NCBI GenBank assembly: GCA_002778195.1
Contig: PCDI01000004.1
Span: forward strand, 1,786,783-1,850,782
Direction: 5' to 3'
Origin: Raffaelea ambrosiae
Taxonomy: Eukaryota; Ascomycota; Sordariomycetes; Ophiostomatales; Ophiostomataceae
Length of the DNA: 64,000 nucleotides
Shown: piece after piece, positions 50,920 through 62,074 of the stretch
How the letters are laid out: the number at the start of each line of letters is the position of its first letter
Numbering within the stretch: position 1 is the first letter of the stretch
Position numbers and translations under genes: made by a program
Notes under the pieces: model-generated
What the model saw: only the letters and a program-made list of their open reading frames with translations
The model's database searches: none
Told to the model about the DNA's origin: nothing

Positions 50920-51029
50920 TGCTGTTGTTGCTGTTGGGCGGTCGAAGCATTCGACGCGGCGGCCGTGGTGCCGAAGAGCGAGCTACCAAAGGCCGAGCCC
51001 TGCGGCTTCGGTGCTCCGAACAGGGACAT
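47250..51029 (-). CDS. NIC96: Nucleoporin Nic96 (Nup93 family)
   Basis: Scaffold nucleoporin of the inner ring; its N-terminal helix recruits the Nsp1 channel complex (family knowledge). Exons 51029-47694 and 47570-47250, joined in phase at QCLD/KIRDLE; 1218 residues. That is longer than the yeast protein (839) because the N-terminal 450 residues are expanded by low complexity: an FG-type start (SLFGAPKPQGSAFGSSLFG), a 27-residue Gln tract (residues 32-58), and Ala, Gly and Ser runs. The conserved region begins around ERSVRDFDSFLEDNVTMEWE (the Nsp1-complex-binding helix area). The large alpha-solenoid follows, including VWAVIFYLLRSGHVTEAA and LYHLAGDYDTVV. Confidence 0.96.
50856..50936. repeat. 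CAG/CAA glutamine repeat in NIC96
   Basis: 81 bp on the plus strand made of CTG and TTG triplets, read on the minus strand as 27 glutamine codons. Most are CAG in one long uninterrupted block, which favours length variation by slippage. Confidence 0.97.
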
Positions 51030-51785
51030 GGCTGTTGGATGCCTGGGTAAGGAAACTCTCGGAGACGAAAAAAAAGGGAAAGGGAGGCGGAATGGAAGCT
51101 GTCGATGACTTGTTGCTGCTTTGTTGTCGGTTCACCCGTTTCAGGGTCTGTTTTCCCGCCGTGTTTCCTGCGCAAAACACAGCTGTGTCGGCAATCGCGT
51201 TTTTGGCAGAGAGAAATGGAGGGATAGGAGACAAGTATGCCGGCCCGGATTGTCGTGTGCTGGCGACTGGCTCTGTGTCGCGAACGCTGGATTCTCGCGT
51301 TCTTCTATTTATTCAAATGCATTTTTGGGGTCTCTCCTTGCTACCCTAAAAAAATCCAGGTAGAGCTTTGCTTGCCTGCGGCTGCCCTTGGCCCAAGCGC
51401 CCCACAATGCATTCCCCAGGAAACCAATCACATGTGGGGATTGGAATCTGCAGAAAAGGCCCCTGTAAATAGTGGACTGAGAGACTCGCCAGACAAACAG
51501 AATAGGAAACAACAAAGCAGAATTCAATACGTAGTAATACCGTCTATAAACCTGGAGCTATATTTCCATGTCATGATTTTGCTCTTGTCCATCCGTCCAG
51601 CCATATGAAGCCTCCGTCGTCCCCCCCCATCCCCGTATATATTAGTCGTAAAATAGTCTATTTGGCTGAAAAAAAGCAACAAGCATGTCGATTCAGCGCT
51701 CTGCGAATCTTGGCCCTTCCATATGTGTCCCATCCTTTTTATCATACCCGTCTTTCCGAGATAAGCCGATCTCTGTATTCCTTTC
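51030..51785. other. Intergenic region between NIC96 and the FGGY kinase
   Basis: About 755 bp: NIC96 promoter (left) and FGGY kinase 3' flank (right), both genes on the minus strand. No further gene or motif is recognised. Confidence 0.65.
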
Positions 51786-53903
51786 TTATTTCTTCCAGCC
51801 CTTGATGGCCTCGTTCACCTGCTTGCGGTAGTCCCGCTGCGTCTTCAGCTGGTCCAGCATCACAGTGTACTTGGCTCCCAGCAGCTTCGCCTCGCCGGCG
51901 TCCTTGGACGGCTGCACCACGCGGCCAGCACGGGTCATGCGCGTCATGATCTTCCACAGCGGCTCCGTGGCACCACCCTCGGCGGCGGAACCCTTGTTGC
52001 TCGACGCCTTGGCGCCCAGCATAGCAGCGCCGTGCACGACAGCCGCGCTGTCGTAGCGGGGGATCACGACGGGCATGCCGCAGGCGGTGGCAATCAGGCC
52101 GACCAGCAGGTCGTTGCGGCACTGGCTGCCGGACATGAACACGCTGCGGATCTGGTGGCCCGCGTCGTTCATAGTGTCGACGATCTGGCGCGTCTGCAGC
52201 GCGATGAACTCGAGCGCGGTGTAGTACTGGAAGGCAAGGCCGTCGGCGCTGACGTCGCGGTGGCTGATGCCCACGAGGGCGCCGCGCATGTGCGGGTCCG
52301 CCAGCGGCGAACGGTTGCCCCAGAGGTCGCCGTAGAAGAAGAGGTGGCGCGTGAGGTAGCCGACAGCGGGGGCTCCCTCTGAAGCGGCAAGCGCGCGCAG
52401 CTGCTTGTTCAGGTAGTCGTAGATGTTCTGGGAAGCGGCCTTGGCGGCGGCCTTTGCCTCGGCGTACGCAGGGTGCGTCTCGACCACGTGGCGGATCAGC
52501 TCGCCAGTGGCCGACTGGCCGCCCTCGGCGAGCCAGAAATCGGGCAGCACGACATCGCGGTAGGGGCCCCAGACGCCGTTGACAAAGACAGCATCGTGCG
52601 ACATGGCCAGATGGCAGGTGGAGGTGCCAGCAACGGCGGCCAGACGCGAGAAGGCCTGGCTGACGTCGTGGATGCCGCCCGTCTTGGCGCTGGTTTCGGG
52701 CGCGCCAGGCGTGCCGTGGGTGCCCAGGTCGACCTCGGCACCGACAGTGCCGATCCAGCCGGCGTATGCATCAATGACGCCGCTGCCAACGGCGACGCCC
52801 TCGTGCAGGCCCAGCTCCTTGGCAGCCTTGGCCGAGAGCGGACCGATGAGCTCGCCGGCACTCAGGTATTGGCCGTTCTGGTTGCGTTTGTTAGCAATGA
52901 CAGTCACTTCGGTACACAAAGGGGAGAACCGCGAAATTAAGGAAGCTAACCACCCCGTTGACGCCGCCAACCCGCTTGAAGTTGTCCTCGACAAGCTCGC
53001 CCAGGCCGACGGCGCGGTAAAAGTCCTCTTGCCATCCCTTGACGCTGCCGTCGACGCCGACCGGCACGTAGCCCTGCTTGCAGACGGTGCTGCAGAAGCT
53101 GCGGGTCTCGGTGCCGGTGGCCATGTGGGTGAGGGCGTCGGTCAGATCGTAAAACTTGCAGCGCGAGAAGACCTCGGGCGACATGTGGTTCTTGAGCCAC
53201 AGCACCTTGGGCATCTCCATCTCAATGTTCATGGTGCCGCCGACATAGCGCAGCAGGTTGTGGCCGGTGGCGTTGATGGCGTCGGTCTCGGCAAGGGCGC
53301 GGTGGTCGAGCCAGAGCACGACGTTGCGGTCTTCGGTGGTCTTCTGGCCCAGGCTGGTCTTGGTGACGGTCATGGGCTCGTCGGTGTCGTGGGCGAACAC
53401 CGCCAGCGAGCAGGTGGCGTCGAAGCCAATGCCACGGATGGCAGACGGGTCGACGGCAGCCTCGGCGACGGCCTTCTTGACGGAGTTGCAGATGTGGTTC
53501 CAGATGTCGGTGGTCGACTGCTCGTAGTGCGACTCTTCGCCGTACGAGGCCTGCCACAGGCGGATGTCTTCGGATGCCAGGCCCTTGATCTCGCCGTGGC
53601 TGTCGATCACGCAGGCCCGTGCAGAGCCGGTGCCGACGTCGACGCCGATGAAGTAGTCCTGAGGAGGAGGCGTGGTCAGTGCATGCTGGCGTAGAATGTA
53701 GACGCAGTTACGGAGAAAGATAAGAGAATCCAAAAAAGGCAGAAACGAAGCAGGACTGAAGACAAGAGGCTTTTGCTGAGACGGAAGTGACAGAAAGGAC
53801 GAAAATCGCAAAAGAGACATTGAGTCCGAAGACAAAGAAACTAGAGAGACTTCAAGACATCAATACAGACACAGACACGAGACAATCTTACCTGCTGGGC
53901 CAT
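51786..53903 (-). CDS. FGGY-family carbohydrate kinase (D-ribulokinase-like)
   Basis: Phosphorylates a ketopentose or polyol; the closest class by sequence pattern is the eukaryotic FGGY/YDR109C D-ribulokinase group rather than xylulokinase or glycerol kinase. Exons on the minus strand: 53903-53892 (only four codons, MAQQ), 53658-52954, 52877-51786; about 602 residues, usual for the family. Motifs: phosphate-binding DYFIGVDVGTGSARA directly after the first exon, IGFDATCSLAVF, the WLDHRA substrate loop, GVIDAYAGWIGTVGAE, and FMSGSQCRNDLL with CGMPVVIPRY in the second ATPase lobe. The first splice (CAG/GTAAG to CTCAG/GAC) gives the expected ATG-proximal start. The second intron has a weak GTGGTT donor but a perfect GCTAAC branch site before its CCAG acceptor. 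Confidence 0.94.
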
Positions 53904-55521
53904 GATCGGGGTCTACGTCAATTCAATGGAAGCAATTGCAGATGGGCTAGGTTCAGCAAGCTGGACACGCAACAGAGAGCAAGCTGTGAAGCAAGCAGGT
54001 CGTCAAAATCAAGATGATAAATACTGGGTTAAGCAATGGAGACAATTGACAAACAGCAGCACGCGTTGTTAAAAGTAAGAGGAAGGTGCGACCGAGGAGG
54101 GACAGGTCACGAAAAGAGAAGGACCGGGTTTTATGCTCAGAGCTATCGTCGCCACCTCCACCGCCGCGCCAGAACCAACGAAGAAGGGGGACCAAGGGAG
54201 GAAAGAGCGATGGGGGAAGAGGGGTGCGCGCCTGCCCTTCGTGCGCCACGATAGTGTGTGTGTGGGCAGGCAGGGTAGAGGCGGGCAAGCGTCCGCTGCC
54301 CAAGCTTTGTCCGACTATCGTGGCGCGTGCGGGGCCGAAAGAGCTCTGCTGGACAGATGACTCGTTTTTTTCTGGGCACCCTGTGCTCTACAACCGCTGT
54401 CTCACACCTTCTCCGGGCGAGCTAGCCCCGCGTTTGCTTCGGTGTGCTGCTTTTGGTCTACGTTGCTCGTTTGTTGGAAGGGCGAAGGTGGAAAAAAAAA
54501 AGGGACTGGACTGGGAACGTGACGGCCAGAACGCGACAAACTGTTGGGGGGCGAAAAGAAGCAAAAAGGAGGGGACGGCAAGGGAAGGACAAAGACAAAC
54601 TGGACAGCAGAGCAAGAAGAGAAAAACGGCATGAAGGATTCTCAACGAAAAGCAAGAAGAGCGCGGGATGCCGGCTGGGCCGAGAACACGACGCATTGCA
54701 GGATGGGGGTTGAAGCCAGCGGGAAACGAGAGAAAGCAGCCAGGTGCATCGTGTACTTTTTTTTTCGATGTGTAATACGATGCGCAATCGGTTGGGCTGG
54801 ACTGTCCACGAGACGGGGGATGGGCCACAGAGCAACAGAATTGGCAACAAGATTGGCAACACAGATTGGCGGGACTGATTGGCAGGACTAATCAATCGGC
54901 AGGCCGGACGGCCCATACTTGGGGTCTCCCATATGGGGGTCATCCAGCTCTGGCTCTAGTCAGCCGGGCGTATCTATCTCCAGGCGGTGAGGCCGGGCAG
55001 GCAGTTTGTGGGAGGCGGAGATCGCTTCTGGACCCCTTGGCAGAGCATGCAGGTACCGATGGACGGATGACTGCGAGCGGGCGTTCCGGGGAACTCGGGG
55101 AGCTCTGCTGACACTGCGGTCCAGAACGGGGATATTCGCCAGACACTATCGCCGTTGAGGAAGGCTGCTGTGCTAGTAGTGTAAGAAGACTAGTAGTCAT
55201 AGGAAGAATTGCGACACACAGGAAGGCTACCAGGGCGATCCAGGCACCACTCTTGGCTTAAGACAGCTTCCGAGAGGCGCCTGTGGCTGGAAGCCGGCGT
55301 CTTGTGTGGGCCTGCGGAGGGGGGGCTGGCCCAGGCCAGCAGTGCCAGACACTGGCCACAGGGTAGAAAGGCGCTACTGAACGGGCTAAAGGCATCTTCG
55401 GCGCGTCTAACAGGAGCTAGAACTCTGCCACGCTTGCTCTCAGTCAACCACAGCGGGCAGACATCGACCTCACACTGTCCAGCTGCATCCAAATATCGGA
55501 TTACTATCGATTTCTGCCACC
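53904..55521. other. Divergent region between the FGGY kinase and SMN genes
   Basis: About 1.6 kb of shared upstream DNA for the minus-strand FGGY kinase and the plus-strand SMN gene. Purine-rich tracts at 54,040-54,230 and 54,480-54,700 are visible on the plus strand. ORFs lack coding character; no RNA gene seen. Confidence 0.65.
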
Positions 55522-56728
55522 ATGACTGCCCTGCCGGCTGGAGACGGGCCTGCCTGGGACGCAGCGGGCATCACGCGGTCGTGGGACCAGGTGGTTGACG
55601 AGTACAAGGTGCGTCTGATGGTAGTTGATGCTGTGGTGGACCAGCTCTTGTTTGGCTCTCTAGCTTTTTGGGCTGTTCGGGCTTTTTGACCCCGGACTCT
55701 GACTGCAGACTGCAGACCTTTCACAGCATTCGATCACGTGGCGGCACCGTGGCCGAGCTGCCCGAGCTGCCCACACAGGAGTGAGTCGAGACGTCTGTGG
55801 CTCTGAATACGCTGGAGCGGCCCTTGTTTAGAGCAGACTCTGAAGCCCTGAAAAAACAAGACTGCCTCCAAACCAGAAACCGTTTCGCGTTTTCTCCGGG
55901 ATCCCCCCCCCCCCCCCCAAAGTGGCGCAGACTGATGACGAAGCTTGGCGAAACAACAGCAGCACTCTTCTCTTTGCGCACATACCGTGCACTTACTCAC
56001 ATGCCGCAGACAGGAAACGAGACCGGATGCCAAGCCTGAAACAAACGGGCCCCAGGAGCAGGACGACGGCTGCGACAAACCCCAACAGGGTGAGGCCCGT
56101 GGCCGTCATGCCGGCGAAGCCGGTGTGGAAAGGGGAGCCGAACACACCGCAGGAACTGCTGCGGCCTCGCCTCACAGAAGAGCGACGACAGCAGGAAAGC
56201 CATCCAGCCGGATGAGCATCCTCCCAGACGCGGTAAGCAACTGCATCGCAACCTCTGCCCCTCTCTCCATTGATCGGAGGTGCGGCGCACATCACCTCTG
56301 TCGATCCCGGATGGACGGCGATGAAATCCAGCGGGCTGCTTGTTCTATGGAGAAATTTGCACCACTAACATTCTGCTGCTCTCGCGCGTTCTGCATCTGT
56401 GTTCCCACAGCCGCCCGTTATTGCTCCGCAGATGGTTCTGGGCAGTTTAGGAGGTAAGTTATGGCGTAAAGGCGACTTGCTTGCAGGGATTCTCTACGCC
56501 TCGGGTTCCCCAGCTGACCACCGTTCAGGTGACGAGAACTTGAAAAAGCTCCTGATGTCGTGGTACTACGCCGGCTATTACACGGGCCTCTACGAGGGCC
56601 AGCAGCGGCAAGCCCAGACGGACACTGTCCACGAGGACGTCCAAGAGGCCCCCGCGGGAGAAGAAGAAACTCCTTACGAGGGTGTTCACGAGGACGTTGA
56701 CCAGGACTTTCAAGAGGCTGAGCAATGA
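55522..56728 (+). CDS. SMN1: SMN (survival of motor neuron) homologue
   Basis: Core of the SMN complex that loads Sm proteins onto snRNAs. Five small exons: 55522-55608, 55716-55780, 56010-56232, 56411-56453, 56529-56728, total 205 residues, all junctions in phase. The N-terminal Gemin2-binding helix is clear (AWDAAGITRSWDQVVDEYK, then TFHSIRSRGG). The middle 75 residues are polar and low-complexity, with no Tudor domain visible, as in S. pombe Smn1. The YG box that drives oligomerisation lies at residues 147-163 (LLMSWYYAGYYTGLYEG) and contains the YxxG glycine-zipper repeats. It is preceded by the Pro-rich PPVIAPQ segment. Unusually, a 42-residue acidic tail follows, holding two related VHEDV blocks. 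Small exons make the gene easy to miss by ORF search. Confidence 0.92.
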
Positions 56729-59675
56729 TACCAGACGAACTAACGGGGGTTATCCGCCGGCGCAGCTGCATGTTCGGGGTGGACAAACCCCCGAAAGCTG
56801 AGGGCGGATGCTACAAGATGGCGATGATGCGACATGAGAATTGCTGGGCTCTAGCGAAACGACAGCCAAAGTCGCAAAGTGTGGACGAGATTGAGAAGGA
56901 CGTCCGGACCGTTGGCGGCAAAGCTGCCTACCAATTTTCTCCGGAGTGGGAACTATACGTGCGCACAGGCTTAAACAGCAAAGGAGACGACCGTGGCGTT
57001 GTCTGATCGGCAAAGCATAAAAACGGAACAGTCGAGGAGAGGAGACGACTAAGACGGGACTGGGTAGGACTGGACAGGACGAGTCCAGAAACAGGCCGAA
57101 CAAGAGACAGCAGGGGCGAAGTTGAGCTGATACCACAGATACCGCAGATACCACAAATACCAAATAGAAAAAAAAGCATAACTACTGCGTATGGAGAAGC
57201 ATACAGAAGCATACAAAAAAGCATACAAAAAAGCATACAAAAAGAGGGGCTTGCCGTGGCTGCTCTGACACACTCGCTGTTTTCAGGAGCGTCGGATTTC
57301 AGAGCAGCCGGCACAGACCTGCACCCTGCGTGTGTCAAGATGGCGGGGCCGTATTTGCTCTTCTTCCAACCCATCCTGCATACCTCGAGTCGGCTATTGC
57401 TCCCTGCCATACGTAGACAAGCCGGTAAAAGGAGCGACCGGATATGAGAGCTCGTGCCTCGCTTGTGGCCAAGAAGGCACAAGGGCCTTCCATCTTGGCT
57501 TGTTCGACTTGGGAGGCAGAGAAGAAGGGGCAGAAACGAGGGAGCAGGTCGGAAAGGCGACGTGCAAAGCACGTTACCCTAAAAAGGAACATGGAAAAGG
57601 TCGGAAGGGCAAGTACAAGAGTTCGGTCCTGTGAGCCAGTCCTGTGAGCCAGTCCTGTGAGCCAGTCATGTGAGCCCTGACTCGTATTAGTTGACCGCTG
57701 GTTTTTTCTCCCGCCTGCATCACCAGTTTTGCCCGAGTCCAGACTTGGCTCTGCTCTGGGTGAGGGAATACCCGTTTCGCGTATTCCTGCTTTCGCTAGG
57801 TCCTCCCGAGTCCTACCACAGTACCACCCCGAATAAATAAAAAAAGGGGAAAGATTAGGCAGGAGCGAAGCTCCGGGGTCCGTCCACACAGCCTGCCTGC
57901 TGTCCTAGCTGCTTTAGCTGCCTTTTAGCTGCTTTAGCTCCGCCCCCCCCCCCCCCCCCTGGTCTGCGTCTCCCTTTCCAGCATAACCTTCATTTTTTAG
58001 GGCCTGGCAGGGGGGCGGCAGTCTATGGGGCCAGGAGCATTAGGGGCCGTTGGGGTTCCAACGCTGGGGGGGTCGAGCACTAGGGGCCAGCACTAGGGGC
58101 CAGCAAAAACAGGCGAAGCGTTGAGCCTCCTCCTCCTTTTCCCCTCTTTCCTTTGAGCCGCAACGTGGTTGCACGTTGCACTCGGCGACATTAGAGTTTA
58201 GAGCCAAGCTCGACGGTCGCCGTACTTGTTTCGGCCTGTAGCCTATTGTTCCCTTGGCCGTGGTCTAGTCTCTGCAGACTGTGCCCTGCCTTGTTGTTTT
58301 GCGCTTCGTTGTCAGTTCGATGTTGCTGCCCTTCCGCTCCGTGAACTATGAACTCCCCCCAGCAGAGCCTCCATAGAGTAAAACAAGACAAGAGACCAAA
58401 GGGAGGCCAAACAGCCGACAACAGCCGACGGTCTCTTTGTCATCTATCAAACCACATAATAAACATGCATACTTGACCGGGGGCGGCCCATGCGGCCCCC
58501 CTCTCGGGCCCCCCCTTGTCATCTTCGCAAAGATGCCAAACGCCAAAACGCGATCCGAGACAGATCTGCCACAATGTCCACAATGTGCCGAGCACATCCC
58601 ATAAGCAGAGCCTCCCCCAACCACCGAGAACAACCAGAGCAAACTGGGGTCCAATCTTCTTTCTTCCCCCCCTCCCCCCCTCCTGCTTCTACCACCATGT
58701 AGTATCTCACACTTGCATGCGTGTGGGTAACGCATACCCATACGGCTGGGCTATTGCTTCCAGGCCACGATACCAAGCCTTTTTCCACGACCGGATCTGA
58801 GGGCAACCTCTTCAGGGGACCCCTGCTCGGAACATTGGCCGTCCATTCGCTGGTGAGGGAGCATTTCCCATAGACACTATTGTTTTTGCCCAGCCTGTCT
58901 CTATGGATCTTTCCTATACAAGTACATACCTCATAGTAGTAGTAGAAGAAAGAGGCACTCCCGGAGTCGTGAGGGCCCGAGCATGGCCTCCCTGAACGGA
59001 TGATTGTCGCCATCTTGTTTCGAAGTCTGGGAAAGAGACACTCCCCTTCCCCTACGCACTCCCTCGCCCCCCCCCCTTCTTGGTGGCTGCTTCTCCATTC
59101 TCACGCACACCCCCTTGGGGCTCAATCTCAGGGACTGGCGGATGCGGATGGCGGCTCTGCTACCAAAAAAAAAAAAAGAAGAGTCTCTGAGGCAAACGTG
59201 CCAAGTTCGGTGCACAGCTGCCCCGGCCGAGGGATCGTCTTGTCAGTCATGGGGGGGCTCTTTCCCGTTTACCTGCCTGTCTGACACACCCAGCCAAGAT
59301 TCCTTTTATGTCCTCGCCTCTGCCCTTTTAGTCCCCATTTCAGTTTCTTGTTTCCTCTCTTCTCTTCTTCTTTTCTTTTTCTCTCTCCTTCCTTTCTCTG
59401 TATCTCATTCTCCGTATTCTTCAAACAAGAACACGTTCATTCTTTTTTTCTTTTTCTTTTTTTTCTTCGTTCTTTATTGTCCTCGAGCAGGCCCTCGCCA
59501 TCCAGAAAATAAAAACAAAAAAGCAACATATATTTATACGTCCCTTTTCACGTTCTGTCTTTCACGCCGGTCCCTAGAGGAATTAGTTCGTCCACAGAGT
59601 CTTTTCCAGCATCTTTTTTTTTTCTTTCTATCCTTTTTCAACTTCCCCCCCCTCCTTCTTCTCGATCTCTCCAAG
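56729..59675. other. Intergenic region between SMN and the cupredoxin-like gene
   Basis: About 2.9 kb. No open frame looks like protein. It holds a 13-bp tandem repeat at 57626-57677, short GCATACAAAAAA and GATACCACA repeats around 57,125-57,245, a long C run at about 57,941-57,959 and GGGGCCAGCA-type repeats at about 58,070-58,105. The last 350 bp before the cupredoxin-like ATG is T/C-rich leader. Confidence 0.65.
57626..57677. repeat. 13-bp tandem repeat, four copies
   Basis: Unit GTCCTGTGAGCCA at 57626, 57639 and 57652, with a fourth copy at 57665 that differs at two positions (GTCATGTGAGCCC). Simple minisatellite in intergenic DNA. Confidence 0.93.
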
Positions 59676-60800
59676 ATGAAGTTCGCCGCAGCATTAAGCC
59701 TGGCCCTCGCCCCGTTGGCACTCGCCAAGGCCACCCACAACGTCTACCCCGTCCGCCGCGATTCGTCCAAGGGCCACAGCAAGACTCACCCATCGCGCGA
59801 TGTTGCGATCGGCAGCAGCGCCGGTACCCTGGGCGCTGCTGACGCTGCCATCATTGCCGCCGAGGCTGGTCTCGTGCTCGGCAGCCTGAGCCAGGTGGTG
59901 GTCATCTGGGTGAACGGCGGTGGCGCCGCGGCCACCACGACGGTCAACTCGGTGTCCACGGTGACGCAGACGGTGACGGCTGGTGCCGGAACGACCGTGG
60001 CGGCCGGCGCAACCACCACGGTGGCGACGGGTGCAGGTGCCACGCACACCGTCACCGTCGGTGGCCCCAAGGGTCTGCAGTTCGAGCCCAACACCATCAC
60101 TGCCGACGTCGGCGACATGGTCATCTTCAGCTTCCTGAGCCAGAACCACACGGCTACCCAGTCCGCCTTTGACACGCCCTGCAAGATCCTCGACGGCGGC
60201 ATGGACTCGGGCTTCCAGGCCAACCCCAACAACAGCGTCAACCCGCCCCCGCAAGTCGCCATGCAAGTCATGGTCTCGACGCCTCTTTGTAAGTGCAGCA
60301 CGGAGGAGAGCATATCAGAAAGTACCATTGAATTTTTCTTCATCTTCTTTTCCTAACATACATATGCAGGGTTCTACTGCCGCCAGACCGGTCACTGTGG
60401 CAAGGGTATGACCTTCTCCATCAACCCCACCGCCAACAAGACCCAGGCCATGTTCCAGCAGCTGGCCATTGCCCAGAACGGCACCGGCACCGGCAGCGCC
60501 ATCACCGGCAACGGCGGCACTGCTGCTGCCAACGGCACTGCCGGCACCGTAACGTCGGTTGCGTCTGTTGCCCTGAGTGCCACTCTGGGCGCCACTGCCA
60601 GCATCGCCACCGACACCGCTGCTTTGGCGACTGCCACCGGCGTCGTTCCCGGCACCGGCACGCTCAACTCGGACGGCTCGTGCTCGTGCGCAGTCGTCTG
60701 CGGTGCCGGCAGCTTCCCGGCTGTCCAGGCACAAGGCGTGGGCGCCTTTGGCGGCATGGCCGGTGCCTTGCCTTCGGGCATGGTAGTGTCGACAGCATAA
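59676..60800 (+). CDS. Secreted cupredoxin-like protein
   Basis: Exons 59676-60288 and 60370-60800; 347 residues. The start begins a clean signal peptide (residues 1-17, hydrophobic core, ending LALA). After an Ala/Gly/Val/Thr-rich segment comes a cupredoxin domain at about residues 113-235 (GLQFEPNTITADVGDMVIF). All four type-1 copper ligand positions are filled: His158 (QNHTATQS), Cys208, His213 and Met218 (WFYCRQTGHCGKGM). The Cys-x4-His-x4-Met spacing is that of phytocyanin-type proteins. The 110-residue C-terminal part is Thr/Ala/Gly-rich and probably O-glycosylated. It has NGT sequons, and whether a GPI anchor is added is unclear. Role unknown; such proteins are common among fungal cell-surface and secreted 'serine-rich' proteins. 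Confidence 0.9.
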
Positions 60801-61752
60801 AGGGTGGAACCGGATGCGTTCCTTGCCCCTATTGCTGTGTGTCTGCACTGATGGTCTTCCTTTTTTATGTCTTGGGAGTTTTTCGTTTCCATGTTGTCGT
60901 CTTTCTTGTTAGTTTGGGGGAGTAGGGAAAGGGTCTCAACATGTCGTGCGTGCCGGTGTTTCCCTCGTAGCTTCGCACACACATGGCATAGAGAGCCCTG
61001 CCCATGGGAGATAGGAGGAAGACGCGCTGTTTAGACTCTGTTGGATTTCTTTTTTTCTTTTCTTGCTGATTCCTCTTGGCCGTTGAGCTCAACCACCATC
61101 GCCCTGCCTGGGCGAAAGCTTCCGGAATGAAGGGTATATATATATACACATATGACTGGTTCGTATCTTTTATTTTCTGGATGGACCTTAATAGGACAAA
61201 ATTATACCAAAAAAACACATAAAAAAACGGCAAGTTTCTCTTGCGAGAAAGGAGATTCAAAAAAAAAGGAAGTTATTCAAGTTTTTCAAGAGCCACTGTG
61301 AAGACAAAGCAATTGGTCGCTTAGCACCACAGCAGTATAGAGACAAATGTGGTAGAAATCGTTGGCATGTTGCATTAGGTCGTCATCGTGAAAGACCAGA
61401 AAAAAAATAGGTATTGACACACACACACACACACAAAAAAGTACTTCTCCTCCATCGCTGTCTACAAAATAATAATTCCAAGGGTAAGAAAAATGCTCCA
61501 TCCATGCTTCACAATAACTCCCTCCCTGGCCTGTTCAGCAAGAAGCAAGCAGTCATGAACAACACACTTGCTGTCACAAGGACAAGACCAGAAAGCCGTT
61601 CCCATCCAAGCCAAAAGCCAAAATATATGAAACACCTCTCCATGCCATCTCCATCTCCTGTATTCATTCGCGTTGCTTCGTCGGTTTTCTGTCACTCGCT
61701 CAGCCTCCACAGGAGCACTTCCTTTTTCCCCGTCTCTCTCCAAAAAAAAAGG
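60801..61752. other. Intergenic region between convergent genes
   Basis: About 950 bp holding the 3' flanks of the cupredoxin-like gene (plus) and the SERF-like gene (minus). Contains a TATATATATA run near 61,135 and a CA run at about 61,418-61,434. No gene recognised. Confidence 0.65.
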
Positions 61753-62074
61753 CTACTTTTTCTTCGCGGCGGCGGCTTCGGCTGCTTTCTTTGCGTCGGC
61801 TAGGGAGGAAAGTATGGGTGTTAGCAGGGAGAGACGACAGTCAGACACAGCCATGGGGAGAGAGTGTATGGCTCGTCCTTGAACAAACACCGGGGTCGCT
61901 CGTCTCCAACACAGGGGTTCACGTACCGGCTGCCTGCTTTTCCCGCATCTTGGCGGCCAGAGCCTCACGATCACGCTGCATCTCGCTGCCGGTCTTGGTG
62001 TTGGATTTCTTCTGGGCAGCCTGGGCCTTCTGGTTCTTCTCGCGAGCCTTGTCGCGCTGGTTGCCGCGAGCCAT
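61753..62074 (-). CDS. Small 4F5/SERF-family protein
   Basis: Two exons on the minus strand, 62074-61927 and 61799-61753, giving 64 residues. The N-terminus MARGNQRDKAREKNQKAQ is the diagnostic start of the 4F5 (SERF/MOAG-4) family, followed by a Lys/Glu/Ala-rich helical stretch that ends in three lysines. Family members are small, charged, mostly nuclear and modulate protein aggregation in animals; the fungal role is not established. The splice (GCCG/GTACGT to CCCTAG/CCGAC) restores an Ala codon and keeps the helix in frame. Confidence 0.92.

Noticed and set aside
56725..57006. Open frame overlapping the SMN stop codon
   Set aside because: Starts within the SMN stop (ATGA overlap), which would matter in bacteria but not in a eukaryotic transcript; no recognisable domain.
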